A stretch of 64,000 nt of DNA from an uncultured Poribacteria bacterium (GTDB lineage Bacteria > Poribacteria > WGA-4E > WGA-3G), in assembly GCA_951828385.1 (NCBI GenBank), contig OX639973.1, forward strand, positions 1,916,470 through 1,980,469. Reading direction: 5' to 3'. A model generated the notes under the pieces. The model was not told where the DNA came from. It was given only the letters and a program-made list of their open reading frames with translations, and searched no databases. Position 1 is the first letter of the stretch; the number at the start of each line of letters is the position of its first letter. Shown here in pieces: positions 35,401-43,787 of the stretch. The translations under genes and the position numbers were made by a program.

Positions 35401-35855
35401 AAAGCGTAACAGAGTCCCAATTCGCAATCCTCCAAGCCGCAGCGTGTGAGCCGGACACGGAAGCACTCCCACCGCTTGAAGCACATCATCGCCTTGTGGA
35501 AGCAGCAGCGGCGTTAATCGTTTCTGAGGAACGGTCAGTGGGTGGACAACTCGGACGACCCTCCGGAGCACGATTCCGCACCTACGAACGCCTAAAGGAT
35601 TACGCCTCAGAAGTTGAGGGAACGCTACGCAACACGCCACAACTTAAACAGGTCATTGAAGCCATCTATCGCTACCCTTTGCGGCAGACAGCCACCGACA
35701 CCCTCAACCGCCAACTCCGTAGCAGTATTTCCAACGAAAACCTTGCGGCGTTGGTCATTGACTTATGGGAAACAGAGCGACTCTGCATCATTGAGCAGGA
35801 GAGACAAACACAAGAACCGCAGATCGTCTGTTCACTTGGACTCCGCACAACATAA
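32463..35855 (+). CDS. PLD-like domain fused to SNF2-type helicase
   Basis: An 1130-residue protein. The first 200 residues are a phospholipase D-like module with a single HKD-type half ([10 protein letters not shown], then YLGSSNLT). Next is a superfamily 2 helicase of the SNF2/RapA kind: motif [11 protein letters not shown] near 279, motif [12 protein letters not shown] near 352, motif [11 protein letters not shown] near 386, and motif [12 protein letters not shown] near 832. Such proteins usually accompany DNA methylases in restriction-like defence systems, where they may translocate on unmodified DNA while the PLD part cuts. That function is inferred. The Eco57I-like methylase gene follows after 247 bases containing a MITE. 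Confidence 0.85.
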   Translation: MPRIFDNIDQPLLPALQQTLETATHADFCVGYFNLRGWCGLGSYVENWDGGEGDCCRLLVGMQRLPEEELREAKRLAKQSSGIDNQTALRLKRKLAEEFREQLTIGVPTRQDEIGLRQLAHQLREEKVQVKLFLRHTLHAKLYLIYRSDLVAPTVGYLGSSNLTVSGLSQQGELNVDVVDSDACEKLEDWFEERWNDRWCIDISKELAKIIEESWAREKLIPPYHIYVKIAYHLSQEARAGLTEFRIPREFEDKLFEFQAAAVKIAAHHLNRRGGVLIGDVVGLGKTLMGTALARIQEDDYDLETLIICPKNLVNMWEDYREEYRLRGRVLSISQVINTLPDLRRYRLVMIDESHNLRNREGKRYQAIQEYIHENESKVILLSATPYNKTYLDLSNQLRLFVDETEDLGIRPEQYIKSLGGVIKFNSKHQSGIRTLQAFEHSEYIDDWRELMRRYLVRRTRSFIMDNYAETDPDTGRKFLSFADGTPSYFPTRAPKTVKFTIDEQDPDDIYAQLYAHSVVDTISNLKLARYGLANYIVDTPLEPPTEMEQRQLQDLSRGGKGLMGFCRTNLFKRLESSGQAFIQSVDRHILRNYVFLHAIENGLSLPIGSQNAEMLDTRFEDRDTDDTTLILDASGDDDDAQVDGIDSQTNAYTADDYKQRAAAIYRRYTTKYKSRFKWLRPNLFHPLLQKDLTEDAIALTEVLQQYGTWNPEKDEKLNALETLLTETHPKNKVLVFTQFADTVKYLTTALSERGMTHIADATGDSADPTALAHRFSPVSNDKRDKINRSDELRVLISTDVLSEGQNLQDCAIVVNYDLPWAIIRLVQRAGRVDRIGQTAEDILCYSFLPAEGVERIIDLRGRVRARLQQNAEVIGTDEAFFEDDGEEGNERIVNLYNEKAGLLDDAQDNDVDLASHAYQIWKNAITQDPDLEKIVPALPSVVYSTQPHAPTDTEPEGALVYIRTGHENDALAWIDRNGKSVTESQFAILQAAACEPDTEALPPLEAHHRLVEAAAALIVSEERSVGGQLGRPSGARFRTYERLKDYASEVEGTLRNTPQLKQVIEAIYRYPLRQTATDTLNRQLRSSISNENLAALVIDLWETERLCIIEQERQTQEPQIVCSLGLRTT

Positions 35856-35908
35856 ACGAACCTACTGTATATCTGAAAAAACGGGTGTGTAAAGTTTTGA
35901 AGCGCGAT

Positions 35909-36034
35909 TATAGTGAATCCTAAAAATAAATAGACACATTCGTACCACAAACTTCCAGTTTGTGCCAGTCTGAATGCCTGTTATAGGTATTCAGACTGTT
36001 TGAGAGTGCCCAATTAATTATAGGTTTTACTATA
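35909..36034. repeat. 126-bp MITE, copy B
   Basis: Same ends and length as copies A and C, with about ten changes. It sits between the helicase and methylase genes, so it interrupts what looks like a functional pair and may carry or block their transcription. Confidence 0.85.
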
Positions 36035-36102
36035 TTAACCGAGTATTTACACAAATTTTGGTAAGCGGACTTTGAAAGTTCACTTACGCAAGGAGAACGT
36101 CT

Positions 36103-39100
36103 ATGCAAATTAATCTCCGTGAAACACGCCAATACCTCAAAGAATCCAATTTTGAAAACCTCTTTATAGAAGAACTCGGTTGGGACAATCATACCCAAAC
36201 CCTCAATATCACAATAGACGAAACCGCATATTACCTCACCGCAATTGCCGAAAAACGCGGGATGGTCGTCTTCGAGTGCCCAGCAACCGGAACTGACGGA
36301 CGCATTCCCGATTACGCAACCCGCCGCAAAATCCAAAAGCAGGTCGCCAAATCTGCCCACGAACACTTTATCATCTATACCGACACTGAGAAAACCACAG
36401 ATGTTTGGCAGTGGGTCAAACGCGAGCAAGGAAAACCCGACGCATGTCGTGAACACCGGTATAACCGTGATGAACAATCCGGTGAATCTCTCATTCAGAA
36501 ACTGCAAACCATCGCCTTTACTTTTGAAGAAGAAGAGCAGCTTACGCTCTTTGAAGTAACCGGACGCGTCGGTGCAGCCTTTTACGCTGAACGGGTTACC
36601 AAGAAGTTTTATGACCGTTTCAAGAAAGAGCACGACGCATTCCTCAAATTCCTCAACGGCATCCCAGACGAAGATATGCAAAAGTGGTACGTCTCCGTGA
36701 TGCTCAATCGCCTGATGTTCATCTACTTCATCCAAAAGAAAAATTTCCTTGATAACAATGAAAACTATCTGCACACCAAACTAACAGAGAGTCAAGCAAA
36801 CGCCACCAACCGATACTACAAAGACTTCCTCTGTCCCCTCTTCTTTGAAGGATTCGCCAAACCGGAAGCCGAGCGAAGCAGAGAGATGAAACGTCTGCTT
36901 GGCAAAATCCCCTATCTCAACGGCGGCATCTTCCAAAAACACCAACTTGAGACACTTCACGGCGAAAACATTGAGATCCCTGATAAAGCATTTGAGCAGC
37001 TTTTCAGTTTCTTTGAGCAATACCAGTGGCACCTCGATGACCGTCCGCTACGGGACGATAACGAGATTAACCCTGACGTGCTTGGTTACATCTTTGAGAA
37101 ATACATCAACCAAAAGCAGATGGGTGCATACTACACCAAAGAGGACATCACGGAATACATCAGCAAAAACACCATCGTCCCCTTCCTCTTTGATAAGGCG
37201 AAAAAAGCGTGTAAAATCGCATTTGAAGGCGAAGCATCCGTTTGGAAACTCTTGCAAGAAGACCCAGACCGATACATCTACGATGCCGTCAAAAAAGGTG
37301 TCGATTTGGACTTACCAGAAGAAATCGCTGCCGGTATTGACGACATCTCTAAACGCACCGATTGCTGGAACACACTTGCATCTGAAGAATACGCCTTACC
37401 AACAGAAATTTGGCGAGAGACCGTCGCACGGCGTCAACGCTGCAAAACCGTCCAATCGAAACTCGCAAACGGAGAAGTAACTGACATCAACGATCTAATC
37501 ACCTATAACCTCAATATCCGCCAATTCGCACAAGATGTCATCGAAAATTGTGAGGGCCCCGAACTCCTCCGCGCCTTCTATAAAGCCATCACCGAAGTAA
37601 CAATCCTCGATCCAACCTGCGGCTCCGGTGCGTTCCTCTTTGCCGCACTCAAGATCCTCGAGCCGCTCTACGAGGCATGCCTCGATCGGATGCAAGTTTT
37701 CCTTGGGGAGGTAGGAGACGACTCCGAATCGCGACAGTCTCGCAAATATAATGACTTCCGCAATATCCTTGCGGACATCAAACAGCACCCGAATCGCCGT
37801 TACTTCGTTCTCAAATCCATCATCATCAACAACCTCTACGGCGTAGACATCATGGACGAGGCAATTGAGATATGCAAGCTCCGCCTCTTCCTCAAAATGG
37901 TGTCGCAACTTGAAGACGCGAGACGGATTGAACCGCTGCCAGATATCGACTTTAACATTCAAGCAGGCAATACTCTTGTTGGCTATGCAACTTACGACGA
38001 AGTAGAAGAAGCCATCACTGGTAGACTTGACTTTGACAATACCATCAAGCGTATTAAAGAAAAGGCAGAGGACGTTGAAAAGCGGTTTACCCTATTTCGC
38101 CAGCAGCAAACAGAATTGGGCGGGGATGTAACATCTACTGATAAACGGGCATTGCAGAACGAACTCATTGTATTAGAAGATGAACTCAACGGCTACCTCG
38201 CTGGAGAGTACAAAGTAGATCCAAACAAGAAAACCGATTACCAGAATTGGTTGACTTCACACAAGCCTTTTCACTGGTTCATTGCGTTTTATGGTATTCT
38301 CCAAGACGGTGGATTTGATGTCATTATTGGCAATCCGCCGTATGTGGAATATAGTAAGGTTAAGAAGGATTACGCGATAAAAGGTTATGAGACAGAAGAT
38401 TGTGGTAACCTCTACGCATTTGCAAGTGAAAGAAGTTTGAGACTTTTGAATAATTATGGAGGTTTTGGCTTCATTGTTCCGATAAGTCTTGTCGGCACTC
38501 AGAGAATGGAAACGATGCAGAAAATACTCATCCGATCATCAAAATCGGTTTGGCTAAGTAATTTCGCTGAAAGACCTAGCAAACTCTTCGCTGGGGCTGA
38601 TGTTCTATTGACGATTTTACTGAGCAGGGCGGGGAAAAAAGACAAGTGTACTCTTGCTACAACTGAATTTATAAAGTGGGCTAGTGATGAAAGAGCTCAT
38701 CTTTTTCATCGTATTGCTTACCATTTTGCGGTGGAGAAAGTTAAGTCGCATGTTATTCCAAAAATTTGCTCCAATACCGAGACGAGTATTCTGGCAAAAT
38801 TGTTTTTCCATGTTGGTAATCTACAAACTCATTTATTAAAGCGGTCTTCATCTCCTATTTATTATCGGACAAGTGGTGGACGATACTGGAAAATATTCAC
38901 AAATTTCCAACCCCGGTTCGTTTTAAACGGCAAGGAATCTGTGTCTAGCAAAGAAAATCATCTATATTTTGAAAAGGCGGGGGGGCGAGACATCGGAATC
39001 TCTGTTTTGAGTAGTTCCTTATTTTATTGGTATTATCTACTCACAACAAACTGTCGTGACTTAGCTCCAAGTGTCCTGTACGAGTTTCCGGTAAATTTGA

Positions 39101-39363
39101 CTCAATTATCAACGAGACATGCCAATGAGTTAGAATCGTTGTGTAAGCAGTTAATGGCCGATTACAAAGAAAACAGCCGACTAAAGGAACAAACCTCATC
39201 TCGGACGGGCCAGATTATCTATCAGGAATTCTACCCACGTTTAAGCAAATGTGTTATAGACAAAATAGACCGAGTGCTTGCCGAACACTACGGCTTCACA
39301 GACGAAGAATTAGACTACATCATCAACTATGACATCAAATATCGTATGGGATTGGGAAACTGA
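36103..39363 (+). CDS. Eco57I/PglX-like adenine-specific DNA methyltransferase
   Basis: A 1086-residue protein. The N-terminal 150 residues may be a small restriction-like fold (FENLFIEELGW, MVVFECP) as in type IIG enzymes. The SAM-binding motif LDPTCGSGAFLFAALK is near residue 503, and the catalytic motif IV VIIGNPPYVEY near 744. The last 340 residues would hold the target-recognition region. Expected role: N6-adenine methylation of host DNA and, with the upstream helicase, discrimination of foreign DNA. AAGGAGAACGTCT precedes the ATG. From about 38340 to 39150 the codon use turns clearly A+T-rich compared with the first two thirds, a sign of target-domain exchange. Its final 18 codons are duplicated at 42660. 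Confidence 0.85.
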   Translation: MQINLRETRQYLKESNFENLFIEELGWDNHTQTLNITIDETAYYLTAIAEKRGMVVFECPATGTDGRIPDYATRRKIQKQVAKSAHEHFIIYTDTEKTTDVWQWVKREQGKPDACREHRYNRDEQSGESLIQKLQTIAFTFEEEEQLTLFEVTGRVGAAFYAERVTKKFYDRFKKEHDAFLKFLNGIPDEDMQKWYVSVMLNRLMFIYFIQKKNFLDNNENYLHTKLTESQANATNRYYKDFLCPLFFEGFAKPEAERSREMKRLLGKIPYLNGGIFQKHQLETLHGENIEIPDKAFEQLFSFFEQYQWHLDDRPLRDDNEINPDVLGYIFEKYINQKQMGAYYTKEDITEYISKNTIVPFLFDKAKKACKIAFEGEASVWKLLQEDPDRYIYDAVKKGVDLDLPEEIAAGIDDISKRTDCWNTLASEEYALPTEIWRETVARRQRCKTVQSKLANGEVTDINDLITYNLNIRQFAQDVIENCEGPELLRAFYKAITEVTILDPTCGSGAFLFAALKILEPLYEACLDRMQVFLGEVGDDSESRQSRKYNDFRNILADIKQHPNRRYFVLKSIIINNLYGVDIMDEAIEICKLRLFLKMVSQLEDARRIEPLPDIDFNIQAGNTLVGYATYDEVEEAITGRLDFDNTIKRIKEKAEDVEKRFTLFRQQQTELGGDVTSTDKRALQNELIVLEDELNGYLAGEYKVDPNKKTDYQNWLTSHKPFHWFIAFYGILQDGGFDVIIGNPPYVEYSKVKKDYAIKGYETEDCGNLYAFASERSLRLLNNYGGFGFIVPISLVGTQRMETMQKILIRSSKSVWLSNFAERPSKLFAGADVLLTILLSRAGKKDKCTLATTEFIKWASDERAHLFHRIAYHFAVEKVKSHVIPKICSNTETSILAKLFFHVGNLQTHLLKRSSSPIYYRTSGGRYWKIFTNFQPRFVLNGKESVSSKENHLYFEKAGGRDIGISVLSSSLFYWYYLLTTNCRDLAPSVLYEFPVNLTQLSTRHANELESLCKQLMADYKENSRLKEQTSSRTGQIIYQEFYPRLSKCVIDKIDRVLAEHYGFTDEELDYIINYDIKYRMGLGN

Positions 39364-39541
39364 TTCAGTTGATTAAGGACATCCGGTGGACAGACCTGAA
39401 AATTCAGTTTATAACCGAAGTTCCTTCAGGTTTGTGAATCTCATAGATAAGATCGGATACCGCTGTACTGCCTACGGTTTTTTAGACCACTCCCTAAAGG
39501 AAGATTGTGCTACAATACAATCTTACTGAAAGGAGTATCAA

Positions 39542-39841
39542 ATGGCGAAACGAAGAACCTTCACCCCTGAGTTTAAAGCTGAACTTGTTCTTGAAGTCCT
39601 CAGCGGTGCGACTTCCCAGGCAGAAGTGTGTCGACGACATAATATCAACGAAAATCAACTCTCACAGTGGAAGCGACAGTTGCTTGAAAATGCGCCCTCC
39701 CTGTTTGAGTCGACGGATAAGCAGTCCAGCGAGGTCTCCGAGAAGCGTATCGCTCACCTTGAGCAGCTCGTTGGGAGGATGGCGGTCGCCTTAGACATCG
39801 AAAAAAAACTATTGACATGGAACCGGAGTAACCTTATCTGA
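39542..39841 (+). CDS. IS3-family transposase OrfA
   Basis: A 99-residue helix-turn-helix protein, KRRTFTPEFKAELVLEVLSG followed by QAEVCRRHNINENQLSQWKR, with a leucine-zipper-like end (HLEQLVGRMAVALDIEKK). It binds the terminal repeats. GAAAGGAG lies 10 bases before the ATG. It carries a run of eight A near its end at 39801-39808. Confidence 0.9.
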   Translation: MAKRRTFTPEFKAELVLEVLSGATSQAEVCRRHNINENQLSQWKRQLLENAPSLFESTDKQSSEVSEKRIAHLEQLVGRMAVALDIEKKLLTWNRSNLI

Positions 39842-39863
39842 AAAGCGATGCTTCATTTCAGCA

Positions 39864-40667
39864 TTGCACAAGGAGCATTCCGTGCGAGATATTTGTCAAA
39901 CCCTCGGTGTCAACCGGAGCAGTTTCTATTATCAACCGAGAGAGGATCCTTCCGAAGAGGGCTTGCGCGCTGAAATAGAGCGGCTTGCGGGACGGTATCC
40001 GAGATACGGATATAGGCGTATCACAGAGTTGCTACAGCGTCAGGGATACACCGTTGGGACCCGACGCGTCGCTCGGCTGATGAAAGAGAAGAATCTCTTG
40101 GTCCCCATCAAGCGTGCGTGTCAAACAACAAAATCGCTTCAGGCGGATAAACCCTGGACCAACCGGCTCGAAACCCTTGAGGGCTCTCGTCAGGATCAGG
40201 TCTGGGTGGCTGATATTACATACGTCCGTCTCAAGGGACGCTTCGTCTATCTCGCGCGCCTCATGGATATCTTCACCCGAATGATAAGAGGGTGGCATCT
40301 CAGTCAACACTTGACGCAAACTCTGACATTGACACCGCTCGAAGAGGCGTTGTGCCAAAGCGTCCCTGAGGTTCATCATTCCGATCAAGGCGCGCAGTAT
40401 CTTTCAAAAGCTTATATTACCACGCTCAAAGCACATGGTGTTGAGATTTCCGTCGCCCACCGCGGACGGCCTTGGGAGAACGGATACGCTGAAAGACTCA
40501 TCCGCACCCTCAAAGAGGAAGAAGTTTACATCAATGACTATCAAAGCATCACCGAGGCGAGAGATCGTATCGGACATTTTATCACACAGGTGTATCACCA
40601 GAAACGCCCGCATTCGGCGTTAGGCTATTTGACACCTATGGAATTTCAACAGCAAACCTTATCTTAA
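39864..40667 (+). CDS. IS3-family transposase OrfB (DDE integrase)
   Basis: The rve-type catalytic subunit: VWVADITYV (first D), HHSDQGAQYLS (second D) and PWENGYAERLIRTLKEEE (E), preceded by a HTH_21 region PRYGYRRITELL. The frame is open from 39816, so the listed TTG start may not be real; fusion to OrfA by frameshifting would need a +1 or -2 shift rather than the usual -1, because the -1 frame ends at 39829. Intact otherwise, so the element may still be mobile. Confidence 0.88.
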   Translation: MHKEHSVRDICQTLGVNRSSFYYQPREDPSEEGLRAEIERLAGRYPRYGYRRITELLQRQGYTVGTRRVARLMKEKNLLVPIKRACQTTKSLQADKPWTNRLETLEGSRQDQVWVADITYVRLKGRFVYLARLMDIFTRMIRGWHLSQHLTQTLTLTPLEEALCQSVPEVHHSDQGAQYLSKAYITTLKAHGVEISVAHRGRPWENGYAERLIRTLKEEEVYINDYQSITEARDRIGHFITQVYHQKRPHSALGYLTPMEFQQQTLS

Positions 40668-40696
40668 CTTTGCGAAATTGTGGTCTAAATAAGCGT

Positions 40697-41908
40697 ATGC
40701 ACTTCAAAACTTATGAAGATAAAGAAGGGACCCGAAGAATATTACACGCGTCCCCTTCAGCTTTGCTCTTCGCTTTGCATAATGACACAACGCCTTTTTG
40801 TGAATCGTGGAAACATTGGAATCGGTTAGATCCTTCGGGTGAAACTCGGGAAAAGAACAGGTTTACTCAAATACTTCGTTCAATGTTTGAAATACCGTTA
40901 TCAGAAAAACTTTATTTTGATATGCACGTTCCGGCTTATGGTGATCTTTATAGTAAACTCGGAATTCGTGCAGCGGTGCAAAGGGTCCAAGTGAGTTTGG
41001 CAACCTTGGATGGAAAATATATTGAGACTATGACAGGTGGCAACATGTCCTTATTTAAAGCAGCGGAAGATTTCCGTGCTGGACAGCTGATTTCGTATGT
41101 TGATCCGATGACATCCTGTGATGATGGTATAGCCTACTTTCATCTTGACGAGTTCCAAACAGCCCTTGAACCTTTTGATAAAGCATTTAGTGCGGTGCAA
41201 GATCCAATCCTAAAAGCTAAAGTCCTGAACAATAAAGGGTGGGTTTTTCTCAACCTCAAGCAATATCAAAAAGCAATTGAATGCTTTGAAGAAGGGATCG
41301 CGTTTGATCCAGAAGGTGAAATTTGCTTATTACGTGAAAATAAACAGGTAGCTGAGGAATACTTGGCTCGGGCAACTGATGCTGACAACCTAACCGAACC
41401 CACCCAAATTCGTTTTATTCAAAATCAACCCGTTCCTTTTGAAGAGACACTTTTCTACGAATTTAAAGAGGTCAAGGGCGGAAATCCTGCTAATTCAATT
41501 ACAAAAATTTCTGATGAATACGCAGTTGCTTTTTTCAATAGTGAAGGCGGGCGTATTTTCTGGGGAATAAGGAACGACGATCGAATCACAGTAGGCGTAA
41601 CTCTTGATGACCAACAGAGAGATGAGGTCCGTCGTAAAGTATCAGAAAAACTTTGGGGTATACGCCCTCCGATTAGTGATGAAGATTGGGATCTTGAGTT
41701 TCATAATGTTTATGATTTACAAGGAAACACTGCAGAAGATTCGTGGGTTGTTGAACTTGTAATCTCACCGCAACAGGAAAAAGAGGTCTTTTACACTAAC
41801 AGCGGGGAACTCTTTGTCAAGACCCCGGGAGGTAAGCAGAAATTATTAGGACCACAAGTAACAGAGTTTATACGTGGACGTTTGCAAGATGCTACAGAAA
41901 CAGCGTAA
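40697..41908 (+). CDS. TPR and AlbA_2 (Schlafen-like) domain protein
   Basis: A 403-residue protein starting at ATG 40697, eight bases outside the IS right end. Residues 150-215 form TPR-type helices (AYFHLDEFQTALEPFDKAF, GWVFLNLKQYQKAIECFEEG). Residues 250-400 are an AlbA_2 domain of the ATP-binding/Schlafen class (FYEFKEVKGGN, YAVAFFNSEGGRIFWGIRND). Bacterial AlbA_2 proteins are often found in defence islands. The N-terminal 140 residues match nothing recognised. The IS insertion has removed whatever promoter stood directly upstream, so the gene may be silent or driven from the IS. A+T-rich codon use marks it as foreign. Confidence 0.72.
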   Translation: MHFKTYEDKEGTRRILHASPSALLFALHNDTTPFCESWKHWNRLDPSGETREKNRFTQILRSMFEIPLSEKLYFDMHVPAYGDLYSKLGIRAAVQRVQVSLATLDGKYIETMTGGNMSLFKAAEDFRAGQLISYVDPMTSCDDGIAYFHLDEFQTALEPFDKAFSAVQDPILKAKVLNNKGWVFLNLKQYQKAIECFEEGIAFDPEGEICLLRENKQVAEEYLARATDADNLTEPTQIRFIQNQPVPFEETLFYEFKEVKGGNPANSITKISDEYAVAFFNSEGGRIFWGIRNDDRITVGVTLDDQQRDEVRRKVSEKLWGIRPPISDEDWDLEFHNVYDLQGNTAEDSWVVELVISPQQEKEVFYTNSGELFVKTPGGKQKLLGPQVTEFIRGRLQDATETA

Positions 41909-41913
41909 ATCAT

Positions 41914-41942
41914 TTGCCGTTATTATCAATTTCTGTTAAAAT
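41914..41942 (+). promoter_or_regulatory. promoter cassette, copy 3
   Basis: TTGCCG, 17 bases ending CAATTTCTGT, TAAAAT, followed by a leader with AGTTAGGAGCATTCT directly before the ATG at 41971. The leader and first codons resemble those after copy 4 (43732). Confidence 0.7.
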
Positions 41943-41970
41943 TGTATGTAAAACGAGTTAGGAGCATTCT

Positions 41971-42198
41971 ATGAAAAAGACACAACCTACAAACACAGCC
42001 AACAAAAAACAGAAGCAACGCCTCGCTTTTCCCGTCTATGATGAAGAGGACATCCTTAACTGGGATGCTGCCATAGTCACCCCTCCACCGCGTGAATCTG
42101 GTACAATACGGGTCAAGTTAATATACAAGGGACGCAGGAAACCAATGCCAGTTGAGGATCCTTGGGCACATTGGGATCAAAAGGGGAGACAAAAATGA
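41971..42198 (+). CDS. small hypothetical protein
   Basis: A 75-residue charged protein with an N-terminal K/Q-rich stretch and a central VYDEEDILNWDAAIVTPPP. TAGGAG is well placed before the ATG. It overlaps the next gene by four bases (ATGA), so the two form an operon driven by the promoter at 41914. No known family is recognised. Its start, MKKTQP, resembles MKTTQS encoded after the related promoter at 43732. Confidence 0.6.
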   Translation: MKKTQPTNTANKKQKQRLAFPVYDEEDILNWDAAIVTPPPRESGTIRVKLIYKGRRKPMPVEDPWAHWDQKGRQK

Positions 42199-42656
42199 AA
42201 TTAATGATGATTTTAAGTGCAGCACTTTTGTTATTTGCCGCACCTGTATTCAGTGAACTCATGCCAGCAGATATTGACAAGATTCGCCTAATCGTCAAAG
42301 AGGAAGTTGAGCAGGCAGTTACAGCATCTGAGACGCGGATGAGTAAATCCATTGAGGCATCTGAGACGCGGATCAAAGATCAGATCTCTTTAGAGATTTC
42401 AAAAGTTGACGGCACAATTGCAGAAATGGACAAACGTTTAAGCTATATTTTTACATTGGTGATTGCTTTGATAGCGTTCATTGCTGTAGTCATCGGCGTA
42501 CCTCAGATCCTTGTCGCTTTGCAGCGGAAAGACCAACGTGCACAAGACGAGAAAATTGAAGCACAGCAAAAGCAGATTGAGACCCAACAAGAACAGATCG
42601 AAGCCTTGCAGCGACAGATGGAAACGCGCCCCCAGGAACGTATTGTTGGCCCCTAA
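42195..42656 (+). CDS. exported coiled-coil membrane protein
   Basis: A 153-residue protein: signal peptide MKLMMILSAALLLFAAPVFS, a helical region with the repeat ASETRMSKSIEASETRIKDQ, one transmembrane helix (IFTLVIALIAFIAVVIGVPQ) and a Q/E-rich coiled-coil tail. Start at ATG 42195, eight bases after AAGGGGA and overlapping the upstream stop. Function unknown. It is widespread in form rather than sequence; such proteins occur next to many accessory operons in related genomes. Confidence 0.65.
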   Translation: MKLMMILSAALLLFAAPVFSELMPADIDKIRLIVKEEVEQAVTASETRMSKSIEASETRIKDQISLEISKVDGTIAEMDKRLSYIFTLVIALIAFIAVVIGVPQILVALQRKDQRAQDEKIEAQQKQIETQQEQIEALQRQMETRPQERIVGP

Positions 42657-42659
42657 TAC

Positions 42660-42713
42660 TTAGACTACATCATCAACTACGACATCAAATATCGTATGGG
42701 GTTGGCGAATTGA
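42660..42713 (+). pseudogene. second copy of the methylase 3' end
   Basis: Matches 39310-39363 with only a few changes and encodes LDYIINYDIKYRMGLAN and a stop, against LDYIINYDIKYRMGLGN in the methylase. The two copies are direct repeats that flank the IS3 element and three genes, which indicates a rearrangement at the end of the methylase gene. Confidence 0.85.
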
Positions 42714-42736
42714 CGTAAGTTTTATATCCCAATTTT

Positions 42737-42765
42737 TTGACTTTCTACATTATATATGTTATCAT
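42737..42765 (+). promoter_or_regulatory. promoter in the 42.7 kb gap
   Basis: TTGACT, 17 bases ending TATGT, TATCAT. Downstream there are only short frames: ATG 42801 (23 codons) and ATG 42869 (59 codons, MKFAFYEQLENESNPSN). Neither matches a known family and both could be decayed gene starts. Confidence 0.5.
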
Positions 42766-42992
42766 ACATAAATAGATTATCATGCATAATGTAGCAGCGT
42801 ATGAAAAACCGAAGTGACATCGCCTATAAGACGAGCGGTATACCAGCCAAATTAACAAACGTTAACCGATGAAATTCGCATTTTATGAGCAACTTGAAAA
42901 CGAATCCAATCCATCAAATGCCACCAAGCCAATCAAACACTATGCGCGTGGCACTTTGAAAAGAGATAGACAAAAATTAAAATTGCCCAATT

Positions 42993-43275
42993 GTTCACAA
43001 AAATTCCAGAGACATAAAATTCAAAAACGTCATGGTCCAACGGTATGACTGCGTTTTCGCTGTTCACAAAGGACAAAAAAGTATCGTGAACAATTTCGTG
43101 AACATTTGTGAACATCTTAGCAAAAAGATCATCGTGTCCAAAATATATTGCGCTCACAAACCCGCGCATTGATTGGGTTCACAACCGCGTATACTGCGAA
43201 CATGAAAATTGAACAAATCACCAATGTTCATAAATGTTCATGAAAATCCGTGCCATGTTCACGAAATGTTCATAA
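42993..43275. repeat. cluster of GTTCAC/GTGAAC motifs
   Basis: At least eleven copies of GTTCA or TGAAC lie within 283 bases on both strands, including GTGAACA in close succession at 43086, 43098 and 43108, and ATGTTCAT at 43223 and 43233. Chance expectation for this five-base word in such a length is below one. The stretch has no convincing gene. It could be a protein-binding array, an iteron-like region, or a decayed gene with a repetitive peptide. Confidence 0.6.
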
Positions 43276-43402
43276 TTTACCTCTTAGAAACCGATTGTCC
43301 ACGAAACCCAAAAAAAATAACGTATAGTTAATTTTTGGGACTTACGCAGACAGGCGATAAAGGATTCCCTTACAACAAGTGGATGTCTACCATTTGGATA
43401 TT

Positions 43403-43528
43403 TATAGTGAATCCTAAAAATAAATAGACACATTCGTAGCACAAACTTCCAGTTTGTGCCAGTCTGAATGCCTGTTATAGGTATTCAGACTGTTTGAGAG
43501 TGCCCAATTAATTCTAAACTTTACTATA
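43403..43528. repeat. 126-bp MITE, copy C
   Basis: Nearly identical to copy B over its first 110 bases and identical to copy A at the right end. A single end of the other MITE family (GGGACTTACGCA) lies just upstream at 43337, probably truncated. Confidence 0.85.
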
Positions 43529-43731
43529 ATTATCAAACTCACTTAGCAGTAAGCTCCGCGCCCGCCCATAAAATTTCATAGCAACCTTCACAGCATCCAT
43601 CAACAAAAACCGATCAAAACCCAGTCATTGTATGGGTTTACAAATGATTACACAACTTATCACTTTTCGATTTTGCTATGAAAACTGTGAAACGCGCGCC
43701 ACCTCATTTCTCGAATTTTTGTGCAATACGG

Positions 43732-43760
43732 TTGCACACATCCCACACTTCTGATAAAAT
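43732..43760 (+). promoter_or_regulatory. promoter cassette, copy 4
   Basis: TTGCAC, 17 bases ending ACTTCTGA, TAAAAT, then AGTAAGCAAAGGGAG as leader. An ATG at 43789 opens only 15 codons (MKTTQSKNVTALASK). Confidence 0.65.
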
Positions 43761-43787
43761 AGTAAGCAAAGGGAGTTTTAAACAATC

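Larger units (their letters stand above)
39481..40689 (+). mobile_element. IS3-family insertion sequence
   Basis: Bounded by TTTAGACCAC (39481-39490) and its exact reverse complement GTGGTCTAAA (40680-40689), enclosing orfA and orfB transposase genes. Length about 1.2 kb, normal for the family. The visible inverted repeats may be slightly inside the true tips and no target duplication is evident. The ACAATACAATCTTACTGAAAGGAG stretch before orfA, read in two parts, holds its ribosome site. Confidence 0.8.

Noticed and set aside
35920-36774. 284-codon minus-strand open frame over the methylase start
   Set aside because: It runs antisense to the N-terminal part of the methylase and through a MITE; the plus-strand frame continues into clear methylase motifs.
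32463-39363. Complete DISARM or BREX locus
   Set aside because: Helicase, PLD and methylase parts are present, but no DrmA/DrmB-, PglZ- or BrxC-like gene is in the window.
42869-43048. 59-codon frame MKFAFYEQLENESNPSN...
   Set aside because: Placed behind a plausible promoter but without a ribosome site or any family; it enters the GTTCA cluster, so it was left as part of the gap description.
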